A stretch of 38,952 nucleotides of DNA from DASXZH01 sp036502005. GTDB lineage: Bacteria; Armatimonadota; Fimbriimonadia; Fimbriimonadales; Fimbriimonadaceae. Of the stretch, positions 24,501-33,057 are shown piece after piece. The position numbers and the translations under genes were made by a program. How positions within the stretch are numbered: the first letter of the stretch is position 1; every line of letters starts with the position of its first letter. Under the pieces are notes generated by a model, which saw nothing but the letters and a program-made list of their open reading frames with translations, had not been told where the DNA came from and searched no databases. The stretch is taken from positions 1 to 38,952 of the forward strand of contig DASXZH010000050.1 in NCBI GenBank assembly GCA_036502005.1, read 5' to 3'.

Positions 24501-25711
24501 CAAAGCGTAAAGAAGAACTTAGCCCCTTTGCCCTCTTCCCCAAATGCCCAAACTCTTCCGCCATGCCGCTCGATAATGCGCTTCACATTCGCAAGGCCGA
24601 TCCCGGTGCCCGGATATTCGGTATCCCTATGCAAGCGCTCAAATGGCTGAAACAGTTTGCCCGCGAACTCCATGCTAAACCCGATTCCGTTATCTTCAAC
24701 GACAAAGGCCTCCTGCTCCTCGTCATACCCAAAGGAAATCTCGCGCTTTTTTTGAGGGTCCCCATACTTGCGCGCGTTATCGAGCAAGTTCAAGAGAACG
24801 GTCTCAAGCAGAGTCGCGTCCGCGATCGCGGTAAGGTCTGGCTGCACTTCCGCAGCACCCGAGAAATCCAAGTGTTCAAGAGCCTGTTTGGCAATGGCCG
24901 AAACATTAACCGGTCTCTTACGGATTGGCATCTTCCATAAGCGGGCGTACTGGAGCAAGTCGTCTACCATCACGCACAGCTTCTTGGCTTCAACCCCTAA
25001 CTCCTTGAGGGTCTCTTTTCCTATCTCGTCAATCTGGTCTTCATAATCCTGCTGAACAACTTCGCTACTGAACATGATCCGGCGCAGTGGGCTGCGCAAG
25101 TCATGGGCGATGGAGTATGTAAACCCTTCCAATTCGCGGTTGGCTGCCAATAGCTCAGAAGTTTGCTCTTGAACCCTCGCATCCAATTCCTGGGCAAGAA
25201 CTCGGTAGCGTTGCTCGCTCTCACGGAGGGCGATCTCGTTACGCTGTCTTTCCTCCAAGTTGTTGCGGACTTCATATTGCCGACGCCTGGCTCTCAAGGC
25301 CACCTTGGCCGCGCTTTGTAGAGTTACCTCCTCAATCGGCCGCTCCAGGAGCGTAACATTGCCTATCGCATCAAGAGCTTCAAGTGAACTCCAAGTATTG
25401 GCAACCGCCTCGTCACCGGAGTTTGTAAGAACGATGAGAGGAAAATCCGACCAAGCCGGTTGCTTACTCATGGCGTCGGAAAGTAGTGCCAAGTTCTGGT
25501 TGTTAAGCGCTTCTTCAACAACCAAGGCGGCGGCGGCGCCCTCCAGGATCAAGTCTTGCAAAGCGAAAAAGGTCGAACAAATAGCGGTTTGAAAGCCCTT
25601 CTTTGTAAGGCTTCCCTCAATAACCTTCGCATCTCGGCCCACCGGGGCGAGAATCAAAATGCGTTCTTCTATATCTAAGGAAGTTACCGGAATTCTATCG
25701 ACCATGATCAC
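24500..25711 (-). CDS. Sensor histidine kinase with pseudo-receiver domain
   Basis: A 403-residue cytoplasmic protein. Residues about 15-145 form a receiver-like domain (RILILAPVGRDAKVIEGSL) in which the usual phospho-Asp position reads VVEEAL (E66/E67) and the conserved Lys near the end is Arg (LLERPIEE), so phosphorylation there is unlikely. A coiled coil (about 145-190) leads to HisKA with H203 in SIAHDLRSPL, then the ATPase domain with LLNLLDNARKY (N box), EDNGIGF and GTGIGLANV. There is no transmembrane segment. Its GTG at 25711 overlaps the KaiC-like stop; ATG at 25705 is an alternative. The partner response regulator is not in this window. Confidence 0.92.
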   Translation of the reverse strand: MIMVDRIPVTSLDIEERILILAPVGRDAKVIEGSLTKKGFQTAICSTFFALQDLILEGAAAALVVEEALNNQNLALLSDAMSKQPAWSDFPLIVLTNSGDEAVANTWSSLEALDAIGNVTLLERPIEEVTLQSAAKVALRARRRQYEVRNNLEERQRNEIALRESEQRYRVLAQELDARVQEQTSELLAANRELEGFTYSIAHDLRSPLRRIMFSSEVVQQDYEDQIDEIGKETLKELGVEAKKLCVMVDDLLQYARLWKMPIRKRPVNVSAIAKQALEHLDFSGAAEVQPDLTAIADATLLETVLLNLLDNARKYGDPQKKREISFGYDEEQEAFVVEDNGIGFSMEFAGKLFQPFERLHRDTEYPGTGIGLANVKRIIERHGGRVWAFGEEGKGAKFFFTL

Positions 25712-27183
25712 GTTATAGCTGTTTCAATCGGGATGGGCACGCCCGTTAAGACACCTCGCAAGTGGGTCAGTGGCTGGCCAACCGTGATCCCTTTTTCCGA
25801 GCTTAGGTGCAGTTCGCGGATGGTGCGCTCGTGAGCGCCTCCGCGTCTTTTCGCAACCGACATCGCGAGTTTGATTTCTCCGTGCAGTTCGTAGTAACGA
25901 AACAGCAACACCGTATCTGCTAGGTAACTCACGTCGATAGGGGTCTGGATTGCGCTGCCCATGAGTCCGTGTTGGGCCATGACCAGGATTGTGGTGACGC
26001 CCTTTTGGCCCAAATACGAAAGAAGCTCATGCAATTGCAGAATCAACATGCGCTCCTCGGGCATCGCGTTCAAATACCCGTTGAGGCTATCGATGACGAT
26101 GATTTGCGTGGGCCTATGTTCGATCTCGTTACGGACAATATGGCTGAACTCTCCGGCCGTAAGTTCAGCGGGATCTATCAGCCTGACGCTAATTTTGCCT
26201 TCGTCCACATATTTCCGGAGGTCCTGCTTTAATCCGTCCGCGCGAAGCAGGAGCGTTCTCAGAGATTCCTCGAACAAATAGAGGGCTGCATTTTGCCCGC
26301 GTTGGGCTGCGGCGACCGCAAATTGGATGGCCATGGTGGACTTCCCACTCCCGGCGGGGCCGAGGAATAAGTTGCTCGCCCCTTTGTCAAGCCCCCCTCC
26401 CAATAACTCGTCCAGTTCAGGAACGTGGCTAGTAACGCTGCCTGGTTCAAAAGGATCGCGATGTTCGGCCGCGATAAGCCTTGGAAATACGACGATGCCG
26501 CCAGTTTCCAAATTGAAATCGTGGTAGCCACTTCTAAATCGAACGCCGCGTATTTTTTGAACCCTTAACCGACGGCGATCCACTCCATAGACAGATGGGA
26601 CTTGCTCCATCGTGAGAACGCCGTGAGCGATGCTCTGAAGGTGAACGTCCGTCTGCTCCGAGCTCTTATCGTCAAGGAGCAACACGGTGCAGTCCTTGTC
26701 GGCAAAATATTGTTTTAGGGCCAAGATTTGTCGGCGGTATCGCAAGGAATCCTTGGCCAACAACCTGAGTTCGGAAAGTGAATCAAAAACAACACGGGCC
26801 GGCTTTATTTCTGCGACCTTGGCCAGGAGTTTCTGGGTTGTCTCGTTCAGTTCAACTTCTGCCGAACGGTAGACCGTTTGCACCGATTCGGGGCCGAGCA
26901 ATTCCTCTATCGCCGAAAGCTCGAACATTTCAATCTTGCCGATTGACCAATCGTGAGATTGGGCTACCGCTTCCAGTTCATCCTTGGTCTCCGAGAGTGA
27001 AATGTACAGGGTCCGCTCACCCTTCCGAACCCCTTCAAGCAGGAACTGCAAGCCAAGAGTGGTCTTGCCAACCCCAGGATTACCTTGAATGAGATAGAGG
27101 CGGCCCTTAGGGAATCCACCTCCAAGAACATCATCGAGCCCGATGATGCCAGTGGATAATTTCTCAGGGACAACAACTGACAA
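25708..27183 (-). CDS. KaiC-like double RecA-domain ATPase
   Basis: A 491-residue protein with two RecA/KaiC domains. Domain one: Walker A GNPGVGKTT (34-42) and ISLSETKDE, where the usual Glu pair reads S64-E65. Domain two: Walker A GPAGSGKST (275-283) with the Glu pair intact at E305/E306 (LFEES). Near the end, IDVSYLADTVLLFRYYE aligns with the KaiC autophosphorylation loop: S419 is kept but the neighbouring Thr is Y420. No kaiA or kaiB is nearby. It probably senses or signals through ATP hydrolysis and works with the histidine kinase that overlaps its 3' end. Start is TTG at 27183, with GGGAG nine bases upstream. Confidence 0.92.
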   Translation of the reverse strand: MSVVVPEKLSTGIIGLDDVLGGGFPKGRLYLIQGNPGVGKTTLGLQFLLEGVRKGERTLYISLSETKDELEAVAQSHDWSIGKIEMFELSAIEELLGPESVQTVYRSAEVELNETTQKLLAKVAEIKPARVVFDSLSELRLLAKDSLRYRRQILALKQYFADKDCTVLLLDDKSSEQTDVHLQSIAHGVLTMEQVPSVYGVDRRRLRVQKIRGVRFRSGYHDFNLETGGIVVFPRLIAAEHRDPFEPGSVTSHVPELDELLGGGLDKGASNLFLGPAGSGKSTMAIQFAVAAAQRGQNAALYLFEESLRTLLLRADGLKQDLRKYVDEGKISVRLIDPAELTAGEFSHIVRNEIEHRPTQIIVIDSLNGYLNAMPEERMLILQLHELLSYLGQKGVTTILVMAQHGLMGSAIQTPIDVSYLADTVLLFRYYELHGEIKLAMSVAKRRGGAHERTIRELHLSSEKGITVGQPLTHLRGVLTGVPIPIETAIT

Positions 27184-27396
27184 TGAATCTTTCTCCCATC
27201 ACATATTATTTCACTGCTGCTTGATTAACGCAACCCCAAGGCATGCAGATATTAGGTATTACGCCGTTTGAGGCTTCTTGCGCGAACGAAAGTTAGCAAT
27301 ATCGAAAATGCATGTGCTGAATGCTGTTTATAAAAGCGCATGCGACAGCAAACCGCTCTAAGTTAAGTAAATGTTGATTATCGCAAACCCATCACC

Positions 27397-27495
27397 CCTC
27401 TCGGGTGGAGGGGTCGGTGAGTCCGCGAACCGGGGGAGGTCCCGTTAACCAGCCTCGGAAAAGGGGGTTCCGGCTTAACTTATGGGTATGAGGAT
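27397..27495. repeat. Mosaic of two dispersed repeats
   Basis: The gap 27184-27551 carries no gene. At 27397-27437 the minus strand reads CCTCCCCCGGTTCGCGG, CTCACCGACCCCTCC and GAGAGGGG, a diverged relative of the 46-bp arms at 24204-24378. It runs directly into 27437-27495, the second copy of the repeat at 93-154. The rest of the gap is AT-richer with no clear signal. Confidence 0.55.
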
Positions 27496-27551
27496 GGGAG
27501 TTTGTTTGGCGAGGTTAAATTCGTGTCCTCGCGCCCTCACGGTTCGTACCT

Positions 27552-28076
27552 CTAAGTTGCAGCAGCGGCCCGTTTGTGCATTTCCTCGAGGATGGCATCC
27601 TGCTTGATGCCTTGCTGATCCAGCAATGCAGTGAGCATGGCATTTTGCATTTCAAGATGCTTTAGAATCGCCTCGATTTCGTCCTCGGCTTTCACATTTA
27701 CATCGAGGTCGCTTTGCGCTCTTAAGTCACTGTGCTGACTCTGAACATTCTGTCCCACCATGATAAGCGGCATAAGCAAGATCTGGATAACGTTGCTGAT
27801 GAGCAAATAGGCTACAAAGGCAGGAAATGGATCGAAAGAAGTCCAGTGGAGGCCGGGAACTTCGCTGGCGAGGATGTTATATCCACACCATAGCACCGTC
27901 CAACCAAAGATGATCAGGAAGAATCCCATCGATCCCACTTTGTCCGTGATCGCACAAGCTAACTTATCTAACGTCTTAAGCTTTGTTTTTTGAACGTCGC
28001 TAACATTTACGAGGGGCTTTCGCTTAGCCCTTAGTTCAGCGATGGACGGGGGGAGAAACTTGTGTTTTTCTGACAT
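27552..28076 (-). CDS. DUF1003 family membrane protein
   Basis: A 174-residue protein. Two membrane segments (about 50-70, MGFFLIIFGWTVLWCGYNIL, and 84-108) surround FDPFPAFVAYLLISNVIQI, the DUF1003 hallmark, followed by LMPLIMVGQNVQSQHSDLRA. The C-terminal part (about 125-170) is an acidic coiled coil (VNVKAEDEIEAILKHLEMQN). Function of the family is unknown. The start has GAGG about eight bases upstream (CTGAGGATTTCCTATG). It stands alone among repeats. Confidence 0.9.
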   Translation of the reverse strand: MSEKHKFLPPSIAELRAKRKPLVNVSDVQKTKLKTLDKLACAITDKVGSMGFFLIIFGWTVLWCGYNILASEVPGLHWTSFDPFPAFVAYLLISNVIQILLMPLIMVGQNVQSQHSDLRAQSDLDVNVKAEDEIEAILKHLEMQNAMLTALLDQQGIKQDAILEEMHKRAAAAT

Positions 28077-28579
28077 AGGAAATCCTCAGGAGACCATTTG
28101 ATAGCCGGTTATGTACGAACTACAAGACGGGGTCACTGCGGTTATGGTTGCAAACGCGGATACACTCGGAGTTGATGATTGTCCCGTTCGTTATTTTCGC
28201 CTTCCAAGCGGCGCCGCAAAGAGCGTTCTCTACGCAGGCGATCTAACCAACTGGGACCATCCGGCGCCAATCTGGTCGAAGAGGGCAAGATGCGGCCAGT
28301 TGTGATTGTTCTAATCACCCCCCACGACAGAGAGCAGGAATATTGGAAGAACTCCAAGCCCTACGAAAACTTCTTTGTCGGAGAATTCTTGCCGGCTGTA
28401 CGGGTTCCCCACTCAAGGAGGCTTTCCTCCTTACCAAGCACCAGAGGCTCCTACGAATAGATTGCCGCGTCACTTCTGTGCGACCCCGTCGCGCAGAAGC
28501 TCCTCGCAATGGCAAATCTCGAATTAAGATTTCGGATTTAACCTTTGTCCCCTTTTCTCAAAGCCCAAAAATGTGCATC
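28077..28579. other. Intergenic region with a 12-bp hairpin
   Basis: About 500 bases without a gene I can support. Short frames exist on both strands but overlap each other and show no motif. At about 28473-28500 is a hairpin CTTCTGTGCGAC-ccc-GTCGCGCAGAAG, a 12-bp stem with one G-T pair, without a T-tract on either side. It may be a decayed repeat of the REP type. Confidence 0.45.
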
Positions 28580-28613
28580 AAAAAAAACGGGAGACACATC
28601 ACGCATCTCCCGT
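28580..28613 (-). terminator. Rho-independent terminator of rpsO-pnp
   Basis: On the minus strand the sequence is ACGGGAGA, an 11-base loop, TCTCCCGT, and then eight consecutive T. The 8-bp stem and the T-run are textbook for intrinsic termination. It begins about 35 bases after the pnp stop, with a heptad array between. Confidence 0.9.
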
Positions 28614-28616
28614 ATT

Positions 28617-28644
28617 CGTCACACGTTACTCGTCACCCGTCACT
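28617..28644. repeat. Heptad array between pnp stop and terminator
   Basis: Four units on the plus strand: CGTCACA, CGTTACT, CGTCACC, CGTCACT. It starts three bases after the pnp stop codon (minus sense), just as the array at 24431-24500 abuts the kinase stop. Confidence 0.75.
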
Positions 28645-28647
28645 CTA

Positions 28648-31116
28648 TTAGCGTCGGGGTCGGAACCGCGCGTTAACCGATTCATCGGTGCCAGATCGCT
28701 CCTTCTTCGGGAACTCGTCCGGAACCTGAGGTGCGCGAGGCTCGTGGCTCTCCTCGTGAGAACTGACTACAGCGGCGTCGCCGTTGTGGCTCTCTTCACG
28801 AGGGCCTCGGTTATCCCGATCTCCGCCACGGTCTCTACCGCCGTATCCGCCGCGATCGCCGCCACGGTCTCTGCCGTAGCCACCACCACCGCCGCCTCTT
28901 CCGCCGCGATCTCCGCCTCTGCCGCCGTCGCGTCCACCGCGTCCGCCGCCATCACGGCCGCCTCTTCCGCCACCGCCTGGTTGGGGTGGGGGAGGAGTAG
29001 CCGATTCGTTCTCGGAAAGTGAAGGAAGATCCTGCGCCAATCCAAGAGCGGTGAGGTTGATTCGGCCAAGGCCGTCAACTTCAAATACCTTTACGTTGAG
29101 CTCATCGCCCACGCTGACGACGTCATCCGGACGGCGAACCTGCTTCACAGTGAGTTGCTCCATAGGAACAAGCCCTTCGCGGCCGTTGATGTACTCCACC
29201 ATTGCGCCGCGGCCCATAAGCCGGGTTACCTTGCCTCGGAACTCGCTGCCAACTGCAACTTCGTCCGTAAGCGCCTTGATCATGGCGATCGCTTCGCTTA
29301 CTGCTTCTCCGCTGGTGCCGCCCACAAGGACTCGGCCATCCTGCTGGATGTCGATCGAAGCACCGGTTGTGCCCGTGATCTTCTTGATCACCGCGCCTCC
29401 CGGTCCGATGACGGCGCCGATCTTCTCTGGGTTGATCTGAATCGTCGTCACTCGCGGTGCGGTTGGTGCAGTCTCGGCTCGTGGCTCCGAAATCTCTTCC
29501 TCGATAACATCAAGGATCTTCATGCGAGCGTCTTTCGCCTGGCGAAGAGCGCCAGCTAGAACCTCGTCGGGAAGGCCTTCGAGCTTGGTATCAAGCTGCA
29601 GGGCGGTGATGCCCTTTCGGGTTCCCGCGGCCTTGAAGTCCATATCGCCGCAGAAGTCTTCCATGCCCTGGATGTCCGTCAAAACCTTGAAGACTTTGCC
29701 GTCCGACATAAGGCCCATGGCGATACCCGCAACGGGCGCCTTAAGCTGAATACCGGCATCCATAAGAGCGAGGGTTGAACCGCAAACGGAAGCCATGGAG
29801 GTGGAACCGTTGGACTCGAGCACTTCGCTCGTTACGAGCAGGGTGTAAGGGAAATCGGGGTCGTCGAGCGGGATCATCGATCGCAAAGCTCGCTCGGCAA
29901 GGGCGCCGTGGCCGATCTCTCGGCGGCCGGGGCCCCGCATCATTCGGGTCTCACCAACGCTGTAGGGTGGGAAGTTGTAGAAGTGCATGTAGCGCTTGTT
30001 TTCTTCCTCTTCCAGGCCGTCGATCGACTGGGCTTCGTTCGGAAGACCGAGCGTAACCACCGTCATGACCTGCGTTTGGCCCCGAGTGAACAGGCCGGAG
30101 CCATGAACCTTGGGCAGCAAACCGGCGACCGCTTCCAGCGCGCGGATCTCTTCCAAACCGCGGCCGTCGGGTCGCTTGTCCTCTTCGATAATGAGCCTTC
30201 GAACAGTGCCTTTAACAACCTTGTCGACTGCTTCGGGAAGCTGCTTGATCTTCGCATCATCGCCGGCAAGCTTTGCGGCGTACTTGGCCACGATCTCTTT
30301 CTGAAGGTCGCTGATCGCGGATTCCCGCGTAGCCTTGTCCGGGTTGACGATCGTAGCGGCGATCTCCTTGCCGGATTCCTTCTCGATCATAGCGACAAGG
30401 TCCTTGTCGACTTCAAAAATCTTAACTTCGCGCTTGGCCTTGTTAACTTTCTTGGCAAACGCGGCGAACTCTTTGCTGATCAGTTGAATGGCAACCTTTG
30501 CAAAGTTGAGCGCGGCAATCATGTCCTCTTCGCTGACTTCCGTTGCTCCTGCTTCAACCATCGAAATGGCATCGGCGTGGCCGGCAACGATCAGGTCCAG
30601 GTCGCTTTGCTGAGCTTGCGAAACGGATGGGAAAAGAACGAGCTCGCCATCCACTCGGCTTACGCGAACGCAGGCAACAGCGGCCTTGATCGGAATATCC
30701 GAAACGGCGAGGGCGGCGCCGGCGGCGCAAACCGCAAGCACGTCGGGCGGGCAATCTTGGTCAACCGCAAATGGCATTGCAACCACTTGGATATCGTTGT
30801 GCATGCCCTTGGGGAATAGGGGACGAATAGGTCGATCTATCAATCGGCTGGTGAGGATGGCCTTCTCAGAAGGGCGTCCGCCGCGCTTGATGAATCCGCC
30901 GGGGATCTTGCCCACGGCGTACTTGCGCTCTTCATAATCGCAAGTGAGGGGTAGAAAATCGATGCCTTCTCGTGGCTCTGCGGACATCGTCGCGCAAGAG
31001 AGGATGACGGTTTCGCCCATCCCAAGAAGTACAGAACCGCCGGCTTGTTTAGCCACGCGGCCAGTTTCGAGGCTGAGGATCTTGCCCCCAACTTCGAACT
31101 CATGTGAGTGAATCAT
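28648..31116 (-). CDS. pnp: Polynucleotide phosphorylase with RGG-rich tail
   Basis: An 822-residue protein. Two RNase PH domains, the second with catalytic D487, D493 and K495 (MEDFCGDMDFK), a KH domain (INPEKIGAVIGPGGAVIKKI) and an S1 domain (VGSEFRGKVTRLMGRGAMVEY) are in standard order. It phosphorolyses RNA from the 3' end. After the S1 domain comes an unusual tail of about 110 residues: a proline stretch (PPPPQP), then a glycine/arginine region with about eight RGG units, then an acidic end. RGG-rich tails bind RNA and favour condensates in other proteins. It follows rpsO by 12 bases, as in most bacteria, and ends at a strong terminator. Confidence 0.96.
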   Translation of the reverse strand: MIHSHEFEVGGKILSLETGRVAKQAGGSVLLGMGETVILSCATMSAEPREGIDFLPLTCDYEERKYAVGKIPGGFIKRGGRPSEKAILTSRLIDRPIRPLFPKGMHNDIQVVAMPFAVDQDCPPDVLAVCAAGAALAVSDIPIKAAVACVRVSRVDGELVLFPSVSQAQQSDLDLIVAGHADAISMVEAGATEVSEEDMIAALNFAKVAIQLISKEFAAFAKKVNKAKREVKIFEVDKDLVAMIEKESGKEIAATIVNPDKATRESAISDLQKEIVAKYAAKLAGDDAKIKQLPEAVDKVVKGTVRRLIIEEDKRPDGRGLEEIRALEAVAGLLPKVHGSGLFTRGQTQVMTVVTLGLPNEAQSIDGLEEEENKRYMHFYNFPPYSVGETRMMRGPGRREIGHGALAERALRSMIPLDDPDFPYTLLVTSEVLESNGSTSMASVCGSTLALMDAGIQLKAPVAGIAMGLMSDGKVFKVLTDIQGMEDFCGDMDFKAAGTRKGITALQLDTKLEGLPDEVLAGALRQAKDARMKILDVIEEEISEPRAETAPTAPRVTTIQINPEKIGAVIGPGGAVIKKITGTTGASIDIQQDGRVLVGGTSGEAVSEAIAMIKALTDEVAVGSEFRGKVTRLMGRGAMVEYINGREGLVPMEQLTVKQVRRPDDVVSVGDELNVKVFEVDGLGRINLTALGLAQDLPSLSENESATPPPPQPGGGGRGGRDGGGRGGRDGGRGGDRGGRGGGGGGYGRDRGGDRGGYGGRDRGGDRDNRGPREESHNGDAAVVSSHEESHEPRAPQVPDEFPKKERSGTDESVNARFRPRR

Positions 31117-31128
31117 TAAATGCCTCCG

Positions 31129-31410
31129 TTACCGGGGCTTGACTTCTCGAATGCCTAATCGCTGAACTAACGCACGGTAGCGGACGACATCTCTGGAGCG
31201 CAGATACGCTTCGAGGCGACGCCTTTTGCCGACGAGGACGAGCAACCCTCTTAGAGAGTGGTTGTCCTTCTTATTTCTCTTTAGGTGATCGGTGATTTGT
31301 TCAATTCGCGCCTGCATGAGGGCGATTTGTACCTCGGTGGACCCAGTGTCCCCTTCGGTCTGAGCATAGTCAGCGATTACGGTTGATTTTTTAGTTTTTT
31401 CCAGCGGCAT
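31129..31410 (-). CDS. rpsO: Ribosomal protein S15
   Basis: A 93-residue protein (ATG at 31410), close to the usual 89. Family features are GDTGSTEVQIALMQARIEQITDHLK, HSLRGLLVLVGKRRRLEAYL and RYRALVQRLGIR. It binds the central domain of 16S rRNA in the small subunit. A longer open frame up to 31539 exists but the extension looks noncoding and S15 does not normally have it. The upstream stretch (31411-31540) has TATCAT near 31531-31536 (minus) and a GC-rich GGAGGCTCCC/GGGGGC fold that could be a leader control site. Confidence 0.95.
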   Translation of the reverse strand: MPLEKTKKSTVIADYAQTEGDTGSTEVQIALMQARIEQITDHLKRNKKDNHSLRGLLVLVGKRRRLEAYLRSRDVVRYRALVQRLGIREVKPR

Positions 31411-31649
31411 TAGCGAGTAAGGCGGCCTCCAGTATTCCTTTTGAGCGAGGAACAGAAGTGCCGCTCTAAGCAAGCCCCCGTGGGAGCCTCCGTACAACGG
31501 CAGACCCTGCTTCCTGGTCTCAAGTGCGAATGATACCACAAAGGTTGCGTTATGCGTTTTTGTGTTATGTGTTGGGTCAGCACTGTTTTCACGTACATGG
31601 CAAAGAGGGCATAGAGGTGACTACGGATCCGAACAGCAACTCCTTCTGG

Positions 31650-32221
31650 TCCTCCGTCGCGAAGCTCTGGAGTGTCGGGAGCTTGCTCCCGCTCAAATCA
31701 GGAAGCTTGCTTCCGTGAACACGAAGAAACTGCAGGAATCAGCGGCGAAGGTTGGCAGAAGAAGTTTAGGATAACCGTCACCCTGAGTTTCCCTGTTGCG
31801 AATCTTCTGTACGCCCTTCGGTGCTCGCAAACTACGAATCACTTGTTTTTCAAGGTGAGTTCTACTGAATGTGGAGACAAGTTGAAAATAGATTTTGAAC
31901 CGGTTGTGTCGATTTATGGTCGGCAGATTAGGTTCCAAGTTTGGAAAATAAATTAAAATTTCGAGAGGGTAGGTTTGGATATCATGAACGGTTCTCGTTG
32001 CTTATGCCAACGTTTTCAAAAGTCCTGCAAAGCATGACGGGCTCTGATATTCTAATGGTTTCTAAAACTGCATAACTAAGTGGGACATCGTGGGGAGTCA
32101 ACATAGCTGCGGCCCGGAACGCCTCAGCTGGCTTCAATTTGAACCTTGCTTGCGGAATCAAGCTTCCTGGTCAGAGCGGTAGCAAGCTACGGGCACTCCA
32201 AAGCTTCGCGACGGAAGAGGA
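31650..32221. mobile_element. Inverted-repeat element (MITE-like), long copy
   Basis: The left arm (about 31653-31720, TCCGTCGCGAAGCTCTGGAG then AAATCAGGAAGC) pairs with the right arm (about 32153-32221) as near-perfect inverted repeats of about 65 bases. Each arm carries small hairpins (AGCTTGCT core, then GGAAGCTTGCTTCC). The left hairpin is CGGGAGC-TT-GCTCCCG and the right is a TAGC/GCTA variant. About 430 bases of interior show no supportable gene, so it is probably non-autonomous. Bases 31541-31649 before it also hold no gene. The short copy at 33058-33303 has the same arms. Confidence 0.75.
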
Positions 32222-32248
32222 TCCTAAACAAGATTTGCGCCCTTGAGT

Positions 32249-32944
32249 TCAGAAACACTGAACCGGCGAACCACAGACCGTCTGCACGTAATGGTCTTGC
32301 GCCTGAAAGATCTTCGCGTGGGAGTCACAGAAGACCACCGCCGCGCCGGCGGGGTGAAACTTTGCAAAATGGTCGAAGACCGGATTGAAATAGCCGTCGT
32401 TGGTGCCGTTTCCGTACCCATAGCCAAACAAAGAGCCGCTGCCAGAAGCCTCTTCGCCCAGCAGCATGGTCCCAGAAGGATTCGGAACGGTCGTGCTCGC
32501 CACAGAAGGGCTCAAGCCAGTGGGCTGCCACTTCGTTAGATAGCCGTTCATGGCGAAGGAGTTGCCGTCCCACGTTGACTCCGGGTCGCCGCTGCTTAGG
32601 TAGACCGGCAAAGCGGTCACGTAAGGATAAACGGTGCCCTTGGTGACGTCGAACGTCCCCGCGTCGGTGCTTCGAAAGATTGAGTAATAAACCCATCCTC
32701 CCGCAAGGGCGGTCCCCGGCGTGCCATCTGCCGCCTGCGGGTAGACGTCATCGTAATCGTCTGTGTAAAGCTCGAAAGCCGTTCCGAGCTGTTTAAGGTT
32801 GCTGATGGTTTTAGCATCGCCGGCCGCTGCCTTCGCCTGCGCGAAGACAGGAAACAGGATCGCGGCGATAATCGCGATAATCGCGATCACGACTAACAGC
32901 TCAATGAGGGTAAACCCTCCCCTTCCACAACGTTCTACTTGCAC
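32249..32944 (-). CDS. Type II/IV prepilin-like protein (Armatimonadota type)
   Basis: A protein of about 231 residues. The N-terminus has the prepilin cleavage motif and helix GGFTLIELLVVIAIIAIIAAI, then ILFPVFAQAKAAAGDAKTISNLKQLG, the signature of the very abundant pseudopilin families in Armatimonadota. The C-terminal globular part has VVFCDSHAKIF near the end, like the 'DGH' segment of those proteins. It is exported, cleaved by prepilin peptidase, and probably part of a type II secretion-like or surface assembly. There are GTG codons at 32947 and 32944; TACAAT stands seven bases before the second, which I prefer. It is bracketed by both copies of the inverted-repeat element. Confidence 0.88.
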   Translation of the reverse strand: MQVERCGRGGFTLIELLVVIAIIAIIAAILFPVFAQAKAAAGDAKTISNLKQLGTAFELYTDDYDDVYPQAADGTPGTALAGGWVYYSIFRSTDAGTFDVTKGTVYPYVTALPVYLSSGDPESTWDGNSFAMNGYLTKWQPTGLSPSVASTTVPNPSGTMLLGEEASGSGSLFGYGYGNGTNDGYFNPVFDHFAKFHPAGAAVVFCDSHAKIFQAQDHYVQTVCGSPVQCF

Positions 32945-33057
32945 CACTGATATTGTAAGCGAGTTTTTGTCCTAGAACGAACACGTGGGGCTAAATGCTA
33001 GTTTTGTGTCACGCAAAGCTCGCAAAGATTGGTTAAGACTTGGTGCCCGATCTGACC

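Noticed and set aside
28179..28460. Open frames in the gap after the DUF1003 gene
   Set aside because: Several overlapping frames on both strands with arginine/serine-rich translations and no family likeness.
28573..29022. Alanine/serine-rich frame antisense to pnp
   Set aside because: It is the reverse reading of the RGG-coding region, so its composition is a by-product.
31411..31539. N-terminal extension of S15
   Set aside because: S15 does not have such a region, and the usual start is at 31410.
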